A DNA stretch of 32,500 nt from Chromera velia (lineage: Eukaryota; Sar; Chromeraceae), in NCBI GenBank assembly GCA_018398765.1, contig JAHBMJ010004463.1, positions 2,501 to 35,000 on the forward strand. Direction: 5' to 3'. Position 1 is the first letter of the stretch; the number at the start of each line of letters is the position of its first letter. A program made the position numbers and the translations under genes. Below the pieces are notes generated by a model. It was not told where the DNA came from. It worked only from the letters and a program-made list of their open reading frames with translations, and did no database searches. Below, in pieces: positions 19,765 to 28,690 of this stretch.

Positions 19765-21546
19765 CTATCTTGGAGCCTCCGCCCCTGCAGAGAGGGGGGG
19801 AGGGGGGACCATATCCAGGTCCTCCGTGTGGAGTGGGGGGGCAGAAGGGTGTGCTGCGAGTTGGGGGGGGGCAGGGGGATGCGCGCTGAGTGAGGGAGGG
19901 GGGGGATGCGCAATGATTGGTGGAGCAGGAGGGTGCGCCTGGAGTGGGGGAGGAGGGGGTTGCAGGGGAGCGTGCTGATGGTGATGAACAGCAGCAGCAG
20001 AAGCAGATGAAGCAGAGGCAGAGTCAGAAGGGATTCCGAAGGCCATGTGAACCTCCTCCTCGTGCTCGTGCTCCTCCCCCTCTGCAGGACCCGTTCTGGC
20101 CCTCTTCTGCAAGTGCACTGCTGCTGCTGCTGCTTCCTCCCCCCCTCCCAACTCCATTGAGGCCATTCCCTCCATTCCCCCCTCCATTCCCCCTGGGTGT
20201 CCCATCTCCCCTCCCATGGCGTCATGTGCCATCCCCTGTGGCATCTGCATCCCCTCCCCCATCTCCCCTCCCATTGCCTCTGGCGGCATTCCCTCCACCA
20301 TGCCGTTCAGCGGGGGGTGGTCGTGCTCATGCTGATGAGCATGTTGATGCTCAGGCTGGTGGTGCTCATGCTGATGCTCATGCTGATCCATCGGGAGGCT
20401 TCTTTTCTTTCCCTCCCGCTGCATCCCCTCCTCGTCTGAGGAGTCCAACGAGGACTCCCTCTGTTCAGCATCAGCCAGACGCTGCCTCTCCTTCCGGAGC
20501 GCCGCACGGGACTGACGGCGGACGAAACAGCACGTGGGGCACTGGGCGCGGGTGATGCCGTGATCGCAAGGACCGAGGGCCCAACACAAACGGCAGGTGC
20601 GCTTGTCTCGTCTGTGCTCCTTGCAGAAAGCAGAGGAGCCGCAGTCACGGCATCGGTACTTGTTGTTTCCGTGCGTACAGATACCGCTACCGTCACACTC
20701 CTTGCAGAACCTCTTGTCCTTGCCGTGGTGGCAAAAAGCCTCCCCCCCACAATCCTTACACCGTTTCTTTGTCTTTCCGTGTTCACAGAATTTGTGGGGG
20801 TTGCACAACTTGCATCGAGTGCGCTCTTTCTGATGTTCGCAGAGCCCACGGCCGTCACACTCGGGGCAGATCTGCTTTGTCTTTCCGTGCATACAGAAAG
20901 AACTTCCCCCGCACTGCCGGCAGCGGCGCTTTTCCTTTCCATGATGGCAGAAAGCAGACCCCCCACAGTCCCTACACATCTGTTTGATCCGGCCGTGCAT
21001 GCATCGCCCCGTTCCCCCACACTCCCTACACAACCTCTTCACGCGACCGTGCTCGCAGAAGGTCGAACCCCCACACGGCCTGCAGTCCTGTCGACGTTTG
21101 CCGTGCTCACACACCTGCTTCCCCCCACACTCTTGGCACCTTTCCTTGCGCTTGCCGTGGTGACAGATGCCACTGCCCCCACACTGAACGCAGCGGCGCT
21201 TGACTTTGCCGCACGGACAGTACGACGGGCCCCCGCACTCTTTGCAGTTGCCTTTGCGCTTTCCGTGAATGCAGACGCGGTTGGCGGACTCACGGGAATC
21301 AGTCTTTCGGACACGCACTTTCTTCACGGAGGCTAGAGGCGCGCGCACGCCTTCGACAGACTCGGGCGGAGGGAGGGGTTGCACGAGGGGCGGAGGAGGC
21401 TGATCGGTGTGGTCATGAGCGTGGTGGAGGTGGTGTTGGTTGTGGCCGTGGGCGTGGCTGTGCGGATGGCTGTGGCTGTGGGTATGGTTGTGGTGGGGGT
21501 TGTGGTTGTGGTTATGGTTGTGAGCGTTCGGGTCCATCGGGAGCAT
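19765..21546 (-). CDS. His-rich protein with 14 tandem CxHG...CxxC repeats
   Basis: The frame from the ATG at 21546 gives 593 residues. Residues 9-47 are a His/Asn-rich tract. From about 92 to 343 come fourteen units of 18 residues, each like C-x-H-G-K-x-K-x2-C-x2-C-G-G-x3. Nearly all units keep three Cys and one His, suggesting one zinc per unit. Unit 2 has Cys for His (YCPCGK), unit 9 lacks the Gly after His, unit 13 has a shifted His. Then come a basic helix, an acidic stretch (SSDEEG), a second His-rich tract, a Met/Gly-rich section and Pro/Ala/His repeats with a KRAR patch. Nuclear or metal-binding roles are guesses; I cannot name the family. A CTGCAG acceptor ends at 21570, so a 5' exon is possible, and the open frame up to 21822 is probably not coding. 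Confidence 0.85.
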   Translation of the reverse strand: MLPMDPNAHNHNHNHNPHHNHTHSHSHPHSHAHGHNQHHLHHAHDHTDQPPPPLVQPLPPPESVEGVRAPLASVKKVRVRKTDSRESANRVCIHGKRKGNCKECGGPSYCPCGKVKRRCVQCGGSGICHHGKRKERCQECGGKQVCEHGKRRQDCRPCGGSTFCEHGRVKRLCRECGGTGRCMHGRIKQMCRDCGGSAFCHHGKEKRRCRQCGGSSFCMHGKTKQICPECDGRGLCEHQKERTRCKLCNPHKFCEHGKTKKRCKDCGGEAFCHHGKDKRFCKECDGSGICTHGNNKYRCRDCGSSAFCKEHRRDKRTCRLCWALGPCDHGITRAQCPTCCFVRRQSRAALRKERQRLADAEQRESSLDSSDEEGMQREGKKRSLPMDQHEHQHEHHQPEHQHAHQHEHDHPPLNGMVEGMPPEAMGGEMGEGMQMPQGMAHDAMGGEMGHPGGMEGGMEGMASMELGGGEEAAAAAVHLQKRARTGPAEGEEHEHEEEVHMAFGIPSDSASASSASAAAVHHHQHAPLQPPPPPLQAHPPAPPIIAHPPPPSLSAHPPAPPQLAAHPSAPPLHTEDLDMVPPPPLSAGAEAPR

Positions 21547-21930
21547 CCCGACAGGGACCCGGAATTGATCTGCAGGCGCACAAACGGAAAGCGGGTTTGT
21601 CAGCATAGACTCAGAGGTGATGAAGGAAGTGGGATCAAAGAGCTCGAGAACAGATCGCTGGAGGAGGAGGGGGGGCAAACAACGGTAACAACCAAAACAA
21701 GAACACCTTGGTGGAGACAGGAGACTGCTTTCTGAAGTGGAACACTGAAGTGCAGGAAGCTGAGCGTCGCTGGCATGGGTAGAAAGAATTGTTAGAGGGA
21801 AACTGCGCATTCTGACAACCAAGGCAGTGAGGCGAGGATAGATCTTACTTCAGACTGGGCTGACCCATGATCAGAGTCCAAGGTGGAGACTTTGAAGTCT
21901 CAAGAGATCGTTGGCTTCTTGTTTCCCAGG
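21547..21930. promoter_or_regulatory. shared upstream region of two divergent genes
   Basis: This 384-base stretch lies between the start of the repeat protein (minus) and the start of the small plus-strand gene at 21931. It must hold the 5' sequence of both if neither has distant exons. Acceptor-like sites at 21570 (minus) and 21929 (plus, CTTCTTGTTTCCCAG) suggest 5' introns. No defined motif is seen. Confidence 0.3.
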
Positions 21931-22276
21931 ATGGATGCACTTGCTCCACAGAGGAAGGCTGTGGCGGCAGGGCCTGTGAAGAAGCAGAGACACAAACCTG
22001 TCAGTGTTGCGACAACAGGGAGCAATTCTGCTGTCGCTCTTGCTGAGAGCTGGGAGCGAGGTGAAAAATTCTGGAAGAGGCTCCTCCGTGACCAAAACCT
22101 CCACGATCAGCAGGAGAACTGTCTGATCGAGGTATAGAAGAGCGTTCGTTTGAAGGGCCAGGCAGGCTGATCACTTGAATTCCTCTCTTGCAAACGCAAT
22201 GGCAACTGATGTCAACTGGTATCGCGAAAGAAGGTGTGAGTACCTGCTGTGTGGGACCTCTTTCAAGGGAGGGTAG
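21931..22276 (+). CDS. unrecognised small protein, 103 residues, two exons
   Basis: The ATG at 21931 has a strong context (CAGGATGG) and directly follows a good acceptor, so it is either the start after a 5' leader intron or an internal exon. Exon 1 (21931-22131) encodes MDALAPQRKAVAAGPVKKQR and later SWERGEKFWKRLLRDQNLHD and ENCLIE. A donor GAG|GTATAG and an acceptor GGCAG at 22165 would give a 34-base intron, unusually short, after which 22166-22276 continues in phase: ADHLNSSLANAMATDVNWYR and a short Cys-containing end before TAG. The product is basic and helical with several Trp. The family is unknown. The phase match and normal composition favour a real gene; the tiny intron is the weak point. 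Confidence 0.45.
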
Positions 22277-22745
22277 AGCCCCAGAAGGCGCAAATGTGGA
22301 GAAAGTGCCCAGAAACAGTTTTCGGGGGCGGTCCGCGGCAACAAAAGTGGTTATGCAGAATTTCTTTTCTGCGGATTTCTGGGGCCTTTTTTTATCGTGG
22401 TGTCATCAGTGACGACCTCTCTGTATTGCATGGTAGGTCGCGCGCGGAATATATATGAATAATTATTTGTACAAAAATTAAATCAACTGCGCCATGCATG
22501 CAATTAATTAATTATTATTTAAAAATCCTTCTAATACTAATTGGATAGCTGTAGGTGGGAAAACTGCTCGTATCTTTTTGTACGAGGCACTCACCCGACA
22601 GATCTGGTGTGTCACGGGCAGATATACGACATGCGCATGCGCATGCAAGGAGGTATACTGTCATTGTCTGTCAAGGAAGGTAGAGCTCGAGACCTTCGTA
22701 TACATTTAATGTAGGATCGAGGGGGCTTTTTTCGTCAATACGCAG
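22277..22745. other. gap, partly AT-rich
   Basis: Contains an AT-rich patch at 22449-22540 with AATTAATTAATTATT and a TGCATGCA copy near 22496, and an alternating purine-pyrimidine run ATGCGCATGCGCATGC at 22631-22646. It may include the promoter or a 5' exon of the following gene. Confidence 0.45.
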
Positions 22746-23689
22746 ATCGAGTCCGAGAAGAAGTCAGCTCTCAACAGGACCGTCGGGTCTCTTAGAGAGA
22801 GTCAAGTGGCAAGTAGAAGTGACAACAAAACAGATCAGTCTTTCTTTGAGAAGGTAGCAGGCCGATCGATGCACAACTCAGCCTACTACCCTCGGCCCAC
22901 GCCGATGGCTGTGCCCTACAGGGGGGCGGTCCCACCGACACAGAGCGGATTCAGGCCAGCACAAAGCGTCCCACAACCCATGGTACAGTCTTACTACCGC
23001 ACACCTCCCCAATACCCCGCTCAACTCCACAGATCTTCAGCAGCCCCAGTCGCGAACCCAATGGCTGTTTCCTACTCTGTACCTGTTCCTTCTCCGAAGG
23101 TCGTCCAGATCGCTCCCGCACAGCCAGCGGCCTCCACTCCAGTCGTCGTGCAGCAGGCACCATCGCAGGTGCAGTCTTCACCGGAGCCCCCTCCAGTGAA
23201 GGAAGTGCAGTTTGCAGACAGTCCGACTCGAAGAGGGGAGTACAGCAGAAGGAGATACGGACCCCCTGAGGACGACCGGCGGCCGTACCCCCCCTACTAT
23301 GGGCGTAGGCCTCCCTCGCCTCCTCAGTATTACGGAGGACGACGAACCCCCTACTATGCGGACGACAGGTCACTCAGCATGCATGCATGCATGCATCCTG
23401 ACTGTGACAAAGTTAGACTGACCTGACTGCACCTCATACATGCAGAGCGCATTACCGCAAGGTTTCCATCTACGTGTGTGTGAACACCTCTATACTGCGA
23501 TTGACTTCAGGTACGGGTACTACGACGACGATTACTATTCATACGACTATGACTACGATTACGACCCGTATTACTACTGCCCGCCCCGGGTCAGCAGGCA
23601 GACGCTCCAGAAAGGGTCATGCAGCTTGTCAGAAAAGCAAATAGAGATTCATGTACAGATACAAGAGTGGAGGAACATCAGACAGATAA

Positions 23690-23726
<37 letters not shown>

Positions 23727-25025
23727 TCAATCGACGGCTGGAGAGAGAGTAAAATGTGTGTGTGCGTGTGTGTGTGTGTGTGTGCATGCATGTGTGTGCA
23801 TGCATGTGTGTGCATGTGTGTGCATGTGTGTGTGTTTGTGTGTGTGTGTGTGAGAGAGAGAGAGAGGGAGAGAGAGAGTATAAAGAAGAAAGGGGCGATG
23901 GATAAATATCGGGAGGGCAGAAAGATCTCTTCAACAATCTTTAGTATTCACATTACATACTCGTTAATTCATCTATGTGCATGTCTGGCTTTCCGTCTGT
24001 CGGTCTGTCTGAACATACTCATGTGGCTGTGCCGTTTTCTGTTGGTGTACACACACACACATACACACAGAGCGAGAGAGAGAGAGGGAGAGAGAGACGC
24101 GTGTACGCTGTCTCACACACGCGTGCACAAAGATCACATTGGCGTTTGGAGGAAAGATAAGAGAGCGCTTCTTCGGTTTCTTCCATGGGATCGAGGTTTG
24201 TTGTTGTAACCCGAGTGATTCATTTTTCTGCTCGAAGATTTCGTCCAACTGTCACAGATCAACATCGTTGAGGACGTGTGTATGATCGTGTCTTCAGGCA
24301 GGCTCCCCCGTGTTCTTTTTCCTCCTTCCATCACCCTCCTTTCGATCCCCCCCTTTCTCTCTCGTGCGTGAGTGCAGCCCCGTGCCCGCCCCCCCCCACG
24401 AAGACGGTCACCCTCTCCTGCCAGGGCACAGCCTCGGTGTGAATACTGTCAGTCAGGCAGTCAGTCAGTCAGTCAGTCAGTCAGTCAGTCAGTGAGACAG
24501 TCAGTCAGTCAGTCAGTCAGTCAGTCAGTGAGTCAGTCAGTCAGTCAGTCAGTCAGTCAGTCAGTGAGTCAGTCAGTCAGTCAGTCAGTCAGTGAGTCAG
24601 TCAGTCAGTGAGTCAGTCAGTCAGTCAGGCAGGCAGTCACTCAGCCAGTCAGGCAGGCAGGCAGTCAGACAGGCAGTCAGGCACGCAGTCACACAGTCAG
24701 TCAGTCAGTTGGGCAGGCAGGCGGGCAGGCAGGCAGCAAGAGAGATCAGAAAGACGGGCAATTAACCCAGTCGGTATCCTTTCACTGAACTGTTATGCCC
24801 CTTTGCACTGGGAGAATCTTCTGTGAGGACTGACGCGCTTGCGCAGAGAGGGAGATTCTTTGTGCACTTTTCGAGTCTTTCTCTCTTTTTGCGCTTCTTG
24901 TTGCAGACGACGAAGATGTGCGGAGTGACGTCGGAGCGCCTGCTGCCGGCCCTCCAGGCCAGCCCCGCCCTTTCAGCATGCGGCTAGACCTTCGAGAAGG
25001 GTATTTGAACTTCAACCAGGAGTGA
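22746..25025 (+). CDS. Pro/Tyr-rich low-complexity protein, 4-exon model
   Basis: The exon model is 22746-23368, 23511-23615, 24378-24436 and 24907-25025, which keeps one frame to a TGA. Splice sites: acceptor CAATACGCAG at 22745, ACAG|GTCACT, CTTCAG|GTACGG, AAGG|GTCATG, AGTGCAG, CTCG|GTGTGA, GTTGCAG. The first exon is Pro/Tyr/Ser/Val-rich (AYYPRPTPMAVPYRG, VQFADSPTRRGEYSRRRY, RRPYPPYYGRRPPSPPQYYG). Exon 2 is a Tyr/Asp run (YGYYDDDYYSYDYD). Exon 3 is Pro/His-rich. Exon 4 ends FSMRLDLREGYLNFNQE. The first in-frame ATG is at 22869; the frame is open to 22710 without an ATG, so an upstream exon probably supplies the start. The middle exon and the exon 2 donor were chosen to fit phase and are less certain. 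Disordered, possibly structural; no known domain. Confidence 0.52.
23693..23880 (+). repeat. GACA, GT and GA microsatellites in an intron
   Basis: (GACA)n at about 23693-23720, (GT)n with GCAT interruptions at about 23755-23852, and (GA)n at 23851-23878. They lie in the large intron of the Pro/Tyr-rich gene. A smaller CA and GA block follows at about 24049-24096. Confidence 0.9.
24445..24735 (+). repeat. GTCA tetranucleotide array in an intron
   Basis: A near-perfect (GTCA)n array of about 290 bases with occasional GTGA and GGCA units, decaying to GGCA at its right end. It begins about ten bases after the proposed donor CTCG|GTGTGA of the Pro/Tyr-rich gene. It gives a Ser/Gln/Val-repeat false frame. 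Confidence 0.95.
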
Positions 25026-26370
25026 TCGCTCGAGGCGGGACAGGGAGAGAAGTTGACTTCATGCATGTGCAGGTGTGGCCTTCCTGTATGAGTGCATGCA
25101 TGGGCAGGGAGAGATGCATACGTAGGGGCCCGGGAGAAAAGAAGAGTAAATGTTGATCAAGGGAGGGGAGGTACAGTCTGTGGGAAGTTCTTGTAACTCC
25201 ACGGGAGAAGAGTTGAAGACAGCAACAGGGAGACAAGAGCTTGATGCAAGGACGCGTACGTATTTGTTTCATCGACTGTTCTTTCGTCTTCCCAGCAGGA
25301 TTCACGCAATCAGAATCCGTTAGGCGGTCTGTGCACATAGCGAGGGAAAGGAAGGAAGAAGGAAGACACACCCCCTCCCCGACTTTCTCGAGTTGACTCG
25401 GAGACTCTCTGTGGGGGTCTGTCGACAGAGAGAGGGGAGAAGGCATGGCCTTTAGCATGTAGAGAGTAGAGGTGGAATCGAATGGAGTTGAGGGGAGGTG
25501 ACCAGGCCAGTCAAGGCAGTGTGTCAGTCAATTGAGGGAGGTGGGAGGGAGGGATGGTCAAAATTCATCTCGAAGGCAGAGATTGTCCATCATTCAAAGG
25601 AACCTACACAGAGTAGAAAGGACAGAGGGAGCGAGAGAGATCGTGACCGTCAAAGGACAATGCATCTCAGCCTCATCTGGAAGACTGGTCGGCACTCAAG
25701 GAGAAACGATAACAAACAGCGAGTCAGTCAGTCAGTCAACCCAAATATATGCCGGCGACAAGTGAGGCTGTGAGACAGAAGATGCACCTCCACATGAGTT
25801 CAAGTCCTGAGAAATTTGATGGAGAAACCGGGATCGAACGCCATGAATCAAAATCGAACAGTGACAAACACATACATGCAGACAGAGTATCTTTCTGCCA
25901 AATGTGGCGAAATTATGAACCAGATCGAATTGATAATTTTGTATTTTGTAAGACATTTGAAGTACGTTCTGACAGATTGTTGCATGGGCACGACAGCACG
26001 TGCTCTTTCTGATTCCGCATTATAGGAGTCTAAGTAGGAGTCAATGATATAAAGTGTCTATAAGTACTAACAGCCTTAAAGTAACCGTAGAAGTAGCCAT
26101 GGAGAGCTCATAGGTGGTTGAAGTCGAGTGTATATTGCTAGGCTCAGGATGATAAAGGACTTATTTATAATATAGGGCTATAAAACCCTAGAAGTAGCCT
26201 AGGCCCTTACTAGTAGGGACCTCTGTCGGTTACAAAGAATTGAAGAAAATTAAAAAAATGAACCAAAAGCTATAATTTTTTTTTCTCTTTCTGTCTCCTT
26301 TTTTTGTCTGCTAACTACTGTATGTTCTTTGAATCTAAGTTTTGTACAATTAAGTGTTTTTTATATATGT
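25026..26370. other. gap without recognised gene
   Basis: Follows the end of the Pro/Tyr-rich gene. Purine-rich patches and a few short frames only; the sequence becomes AT-rich after about 26030. I see no splice-supported coding and no RNA gene. Confidence 0.5.
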
Positions 26371-26665
26371 TGCATGCTAGCTAGGTGTGATCTGTAAAGT
26401 TTTAAAGCGAAATAAAGTTTAAAGTCTGGTTTGAGTCTGTAGACTCTAAAATATAACTTTTGAAACGCACTTTAGATTTTTTTTCACATACATTGAAAAA
26501 TGTTTTAGAAGGCTAAACAATCCTAAACAACACATCATTGTGATATCAATGTGTTCAAGCTTTTTATTCTTAAAGTTTTAAAACCAAAAAAGTTTTAAAG
26601 TCTAAAGTCTGTGGTCAGACTTTATTATAAAAATAACTTTACAGATCACACCTAGATTACATGCA
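26371..26665. repeat. MITE-like element with 31-base terminal inverted repeats
   Basis: CTAGGTGTGATCTGTAAAGTT at 26381-26401 is perfectly inverted at 26635-26655. Outward, TGCATG on both sides extends the match to about 31 bases with a few mismatches. The 295-base unit is AT-rich and non-coding; AAAGTCTG-like words recur inside on both strands. Confidence 0.65.
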
Positions 26666-27108
26666 TGTATATCAGTTAATTATTAAGTCACAATTCAACA
26701 GTACAATTATACTCCGGTCTTTAAAAATTAAGTAAAACAGAAAAAAAAAATGATTTGTTTTTTCTTTCGATTACATATAGTCAGGATTAGGCCATTGTGC
26801 GCCGCCAGTTCCGTATTGCAGGGCATGTCCTGATCGTGCGTACCACCACTGCCTGGTCTAGTGTCACGCCGTCACATTCAAATATATCGCGCATGCGTGC
26901 ACCGCCGCTGTTATACCACGCTATTAAATTTGTATACCACGCGTCTATGAGTCTTTTCGTTGTTCATGCTTGAATCAAATAAATGATTTGACTTCTCTTT
27001 ATCTGACAGACTTCCTTTTGGAATCGTGTTGAAGAGACTGAAGGTCCAGAGACTTGCCTTACACATAGGCAGCTGTGATAAATCTGATTCATATGTATGC
27101 ATGCACTT

Positions 27109-27574
27109 CGCATGCCGGGGGCGAGTGGGGTGCTTTTTGCCTCCCCGTCTGCATAGGAGACCGGCGCTTTTCCGCAAAAAACTCGTTTTCATAATTGGTA
27201 AGGAGTTAGAAGCTGAAACTTTGTGTAAGAAGACGTTGTAATGATAGAAAAAGAACTATAGAACAGATTTTTTATATCATTTCTAGAAATATAGGCTGTT
27301 ATACAATTTTTTTGATTTTGAGATCATTTTTTAACGGTTTTGAATAGTAAGAAAAACGGTATGAAACTTATAAAATTTGTATGGCAGCCTATGTTTCTAG
27401 AAATGATATAAAAAATCTGTTCTATAGTTCTTTTTCTATCATTACAACGTCTTCTTACACAAAGTTTCAGCTTCTAACTCCTTACTAATTATGAGAACGA
27501 GTTTTTTGTGGAAAAGCGCCGGTCTCCTATGCAGACGGGGAGGCAAAAAGCACCCCACTCGCCCCCGGCATGCG
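27109..27574. repeat. 466-bp foldback element with long near-identical arms
   Basis: The left arm (27109 to about 27309) and right arm (about 27374 to 27574) are inverted copies. The match starts at GCATGCCGGGGGCGAGTGGG and continues for about 200 bases with only a few differences seen by eye, for example TTCCGCAAAA against TTCCACAAAA. The central loop is about 65 AT-rich bases. No transposase. The outer arm ends are GC-rich and the inner halves AT-rich. A transcript would form a long hairpin. Confidence 0.85.
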
Positions 27575-27954
27575 TTTTTTTTATTTTAAAAATTCAAACA
27601 CTCACTACTTCCTCACTATACACTCATGAGCACCGGCGTCCTAAAACGTGAAAAGGCAGAAGTCCTGTGAGCGGGGTACTTCAAGTTCTAGATATACGGT
27701 AACGCCGAGTAGGTGGTCTAAGCCCCGTAGAGATGCTCTTCATTATAAGAGTCTTTAACCGTTTGAAATTTTTCATGAATTTTTTGGAGTATAATAGTTT
27801 AATTTAACAAATTCTAAAGGAAACTAAATATGCCATATGCAGTCGTACGAAGTCGCACCTAGAGTCGCACGTATACTGCATGGCTAGCTGTATGCCAGTG
27901 CATGGGCAACAACCTAGGCAACAACATACCGACAACACTAGGCATGGATTCTAT

Positions 27955-28029
27955 ATAAATATATATATATGAATGAATGAATGAATGAATGAATGAATGA
28001 ATGAAGTTGGATATATATATATCGTTCAA

Positions 28030-28067
<38 letters not shown>

Positions 28068-28072
28068 TTGAA

Positions 28073-28114
<42 letters not shown>

Positions 28115-28222
28115 GCATAGATAATATTAAAGTGAAATGAGACACAGAGGCAATATATTTTTAAATATGTCTATATATTATATTCTCGTTCAGAATATAT
28201 ATATATATATATATATATAGAA

Positions 28223-28258
<36 letters not shown>
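27955..28258. repeat. TA and GAAT arrays with a large palindrome
   Basis: (GAAT)n at about 27970-28004 is followed by long TA tracts. CGTTCAAA at 28023-28030 is inverted as TTTGAACG at 28067-28074, with TA repeats between and around them, so a stretch of about 100 bases centred near 28048 is palindromic. A further TA block ends at 28255. Confidence 0.9.
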
Positions 28259-28261
<3 letters not shown>

Positions 28262-28433
28262 GGATACACCCAACCAGTTAGGTGAGTGCCTCGGGGGGCT
28301 ATTTAGGGGGTCCGCTCATATTTGATTGGTGCACACCATCGGGGGCTTAGGTATGTCTTGTGTGCTGCCATAGGGCGGGGGCCACGGCAACACGTGCGAA
28401 GTATATACTTTTCGGGACCGCGCGCATTATATG

Positions 28434-28546
28434 TGCAACTCCGTGCGAGTTATACTTGAGGAGCACGCATACGCAAAGTAAGTAACTTAAAGTAAGGCAC
28501 GCGCGATCGCGGTTCCGTGCGAGTTGCTTGAGGGGCATATTTTGGA
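28434..28546 (+). repeat. short direct repeat, CCGTGCGAGTT unit
   Basis: CTCCGTGCGAGTTATACTTG (28439-28458) followed by AGGAGCA recurs in shortened form at about 28514-28540 as TTCCGTGCGAGTTGCTTGAGGGGCA. It lies just left of the dispersed repeat at 28551-28690 and may be part of the same family. Confidence 0.5.
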
Positions 28547-28550
28547 ACTC

Positions 28551-28690
28551 AGGTGACACTGACTGACCGTGACAGAGACAGAATCGATCCCCCCCTCCCA
28601 AAAATGAAAAAATGTGTTATGTGAGTGCGTGCGATCTCAGGGCCTCTCGGTTGATCTCAGTAGATCGAGCTGAGCTGCCTCCCGAGGCAA
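28551..28690 (-). repeat. dispersed repeat, inverted partner of 667-799
   Basis: On the minus strand it matches 667-799 closely (see that entry). Here the repeat is not cut by an LTR element, so this copy shows what sequence once continued past position 799 in the left copy. Confidence 0.75.

Noticed and set aside
19560..21336. Several ORFs of 80-258 codons opposite or out of frame with the repeat protein
   Set aside because: They are shadows produced by the 54-base periodicity and GC bias of the true minus-strand frame; they lack the Cys/His pattern or other motifs.
24445..24735. CRISPR-like regular repeat
   Set aside because: The unit is four bases with no spacers; it is a microsatellite in eukaryotic DNA.
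24310..24826. Ser/Gln/Val-repeat ORFs resembling an antifreeze-like or adhesin repeat
   Set aside because: A perfect tetranucleotide array encodes the same peptide in every frame; it lies between two proposed exons and behaves as intron.
25825..25850. GGGATCGAACGCC, resembling a tRNA T-arm
   Set aside because: No complementary stem, acceptor or anticodon arm could be arranged around it.
27600..27760. Mixed-composition block that might be a structured RNA
   Set aside because: No consistent stems and no resemblance to tRNA, 5S rRNA or snRNA could be found by eye.
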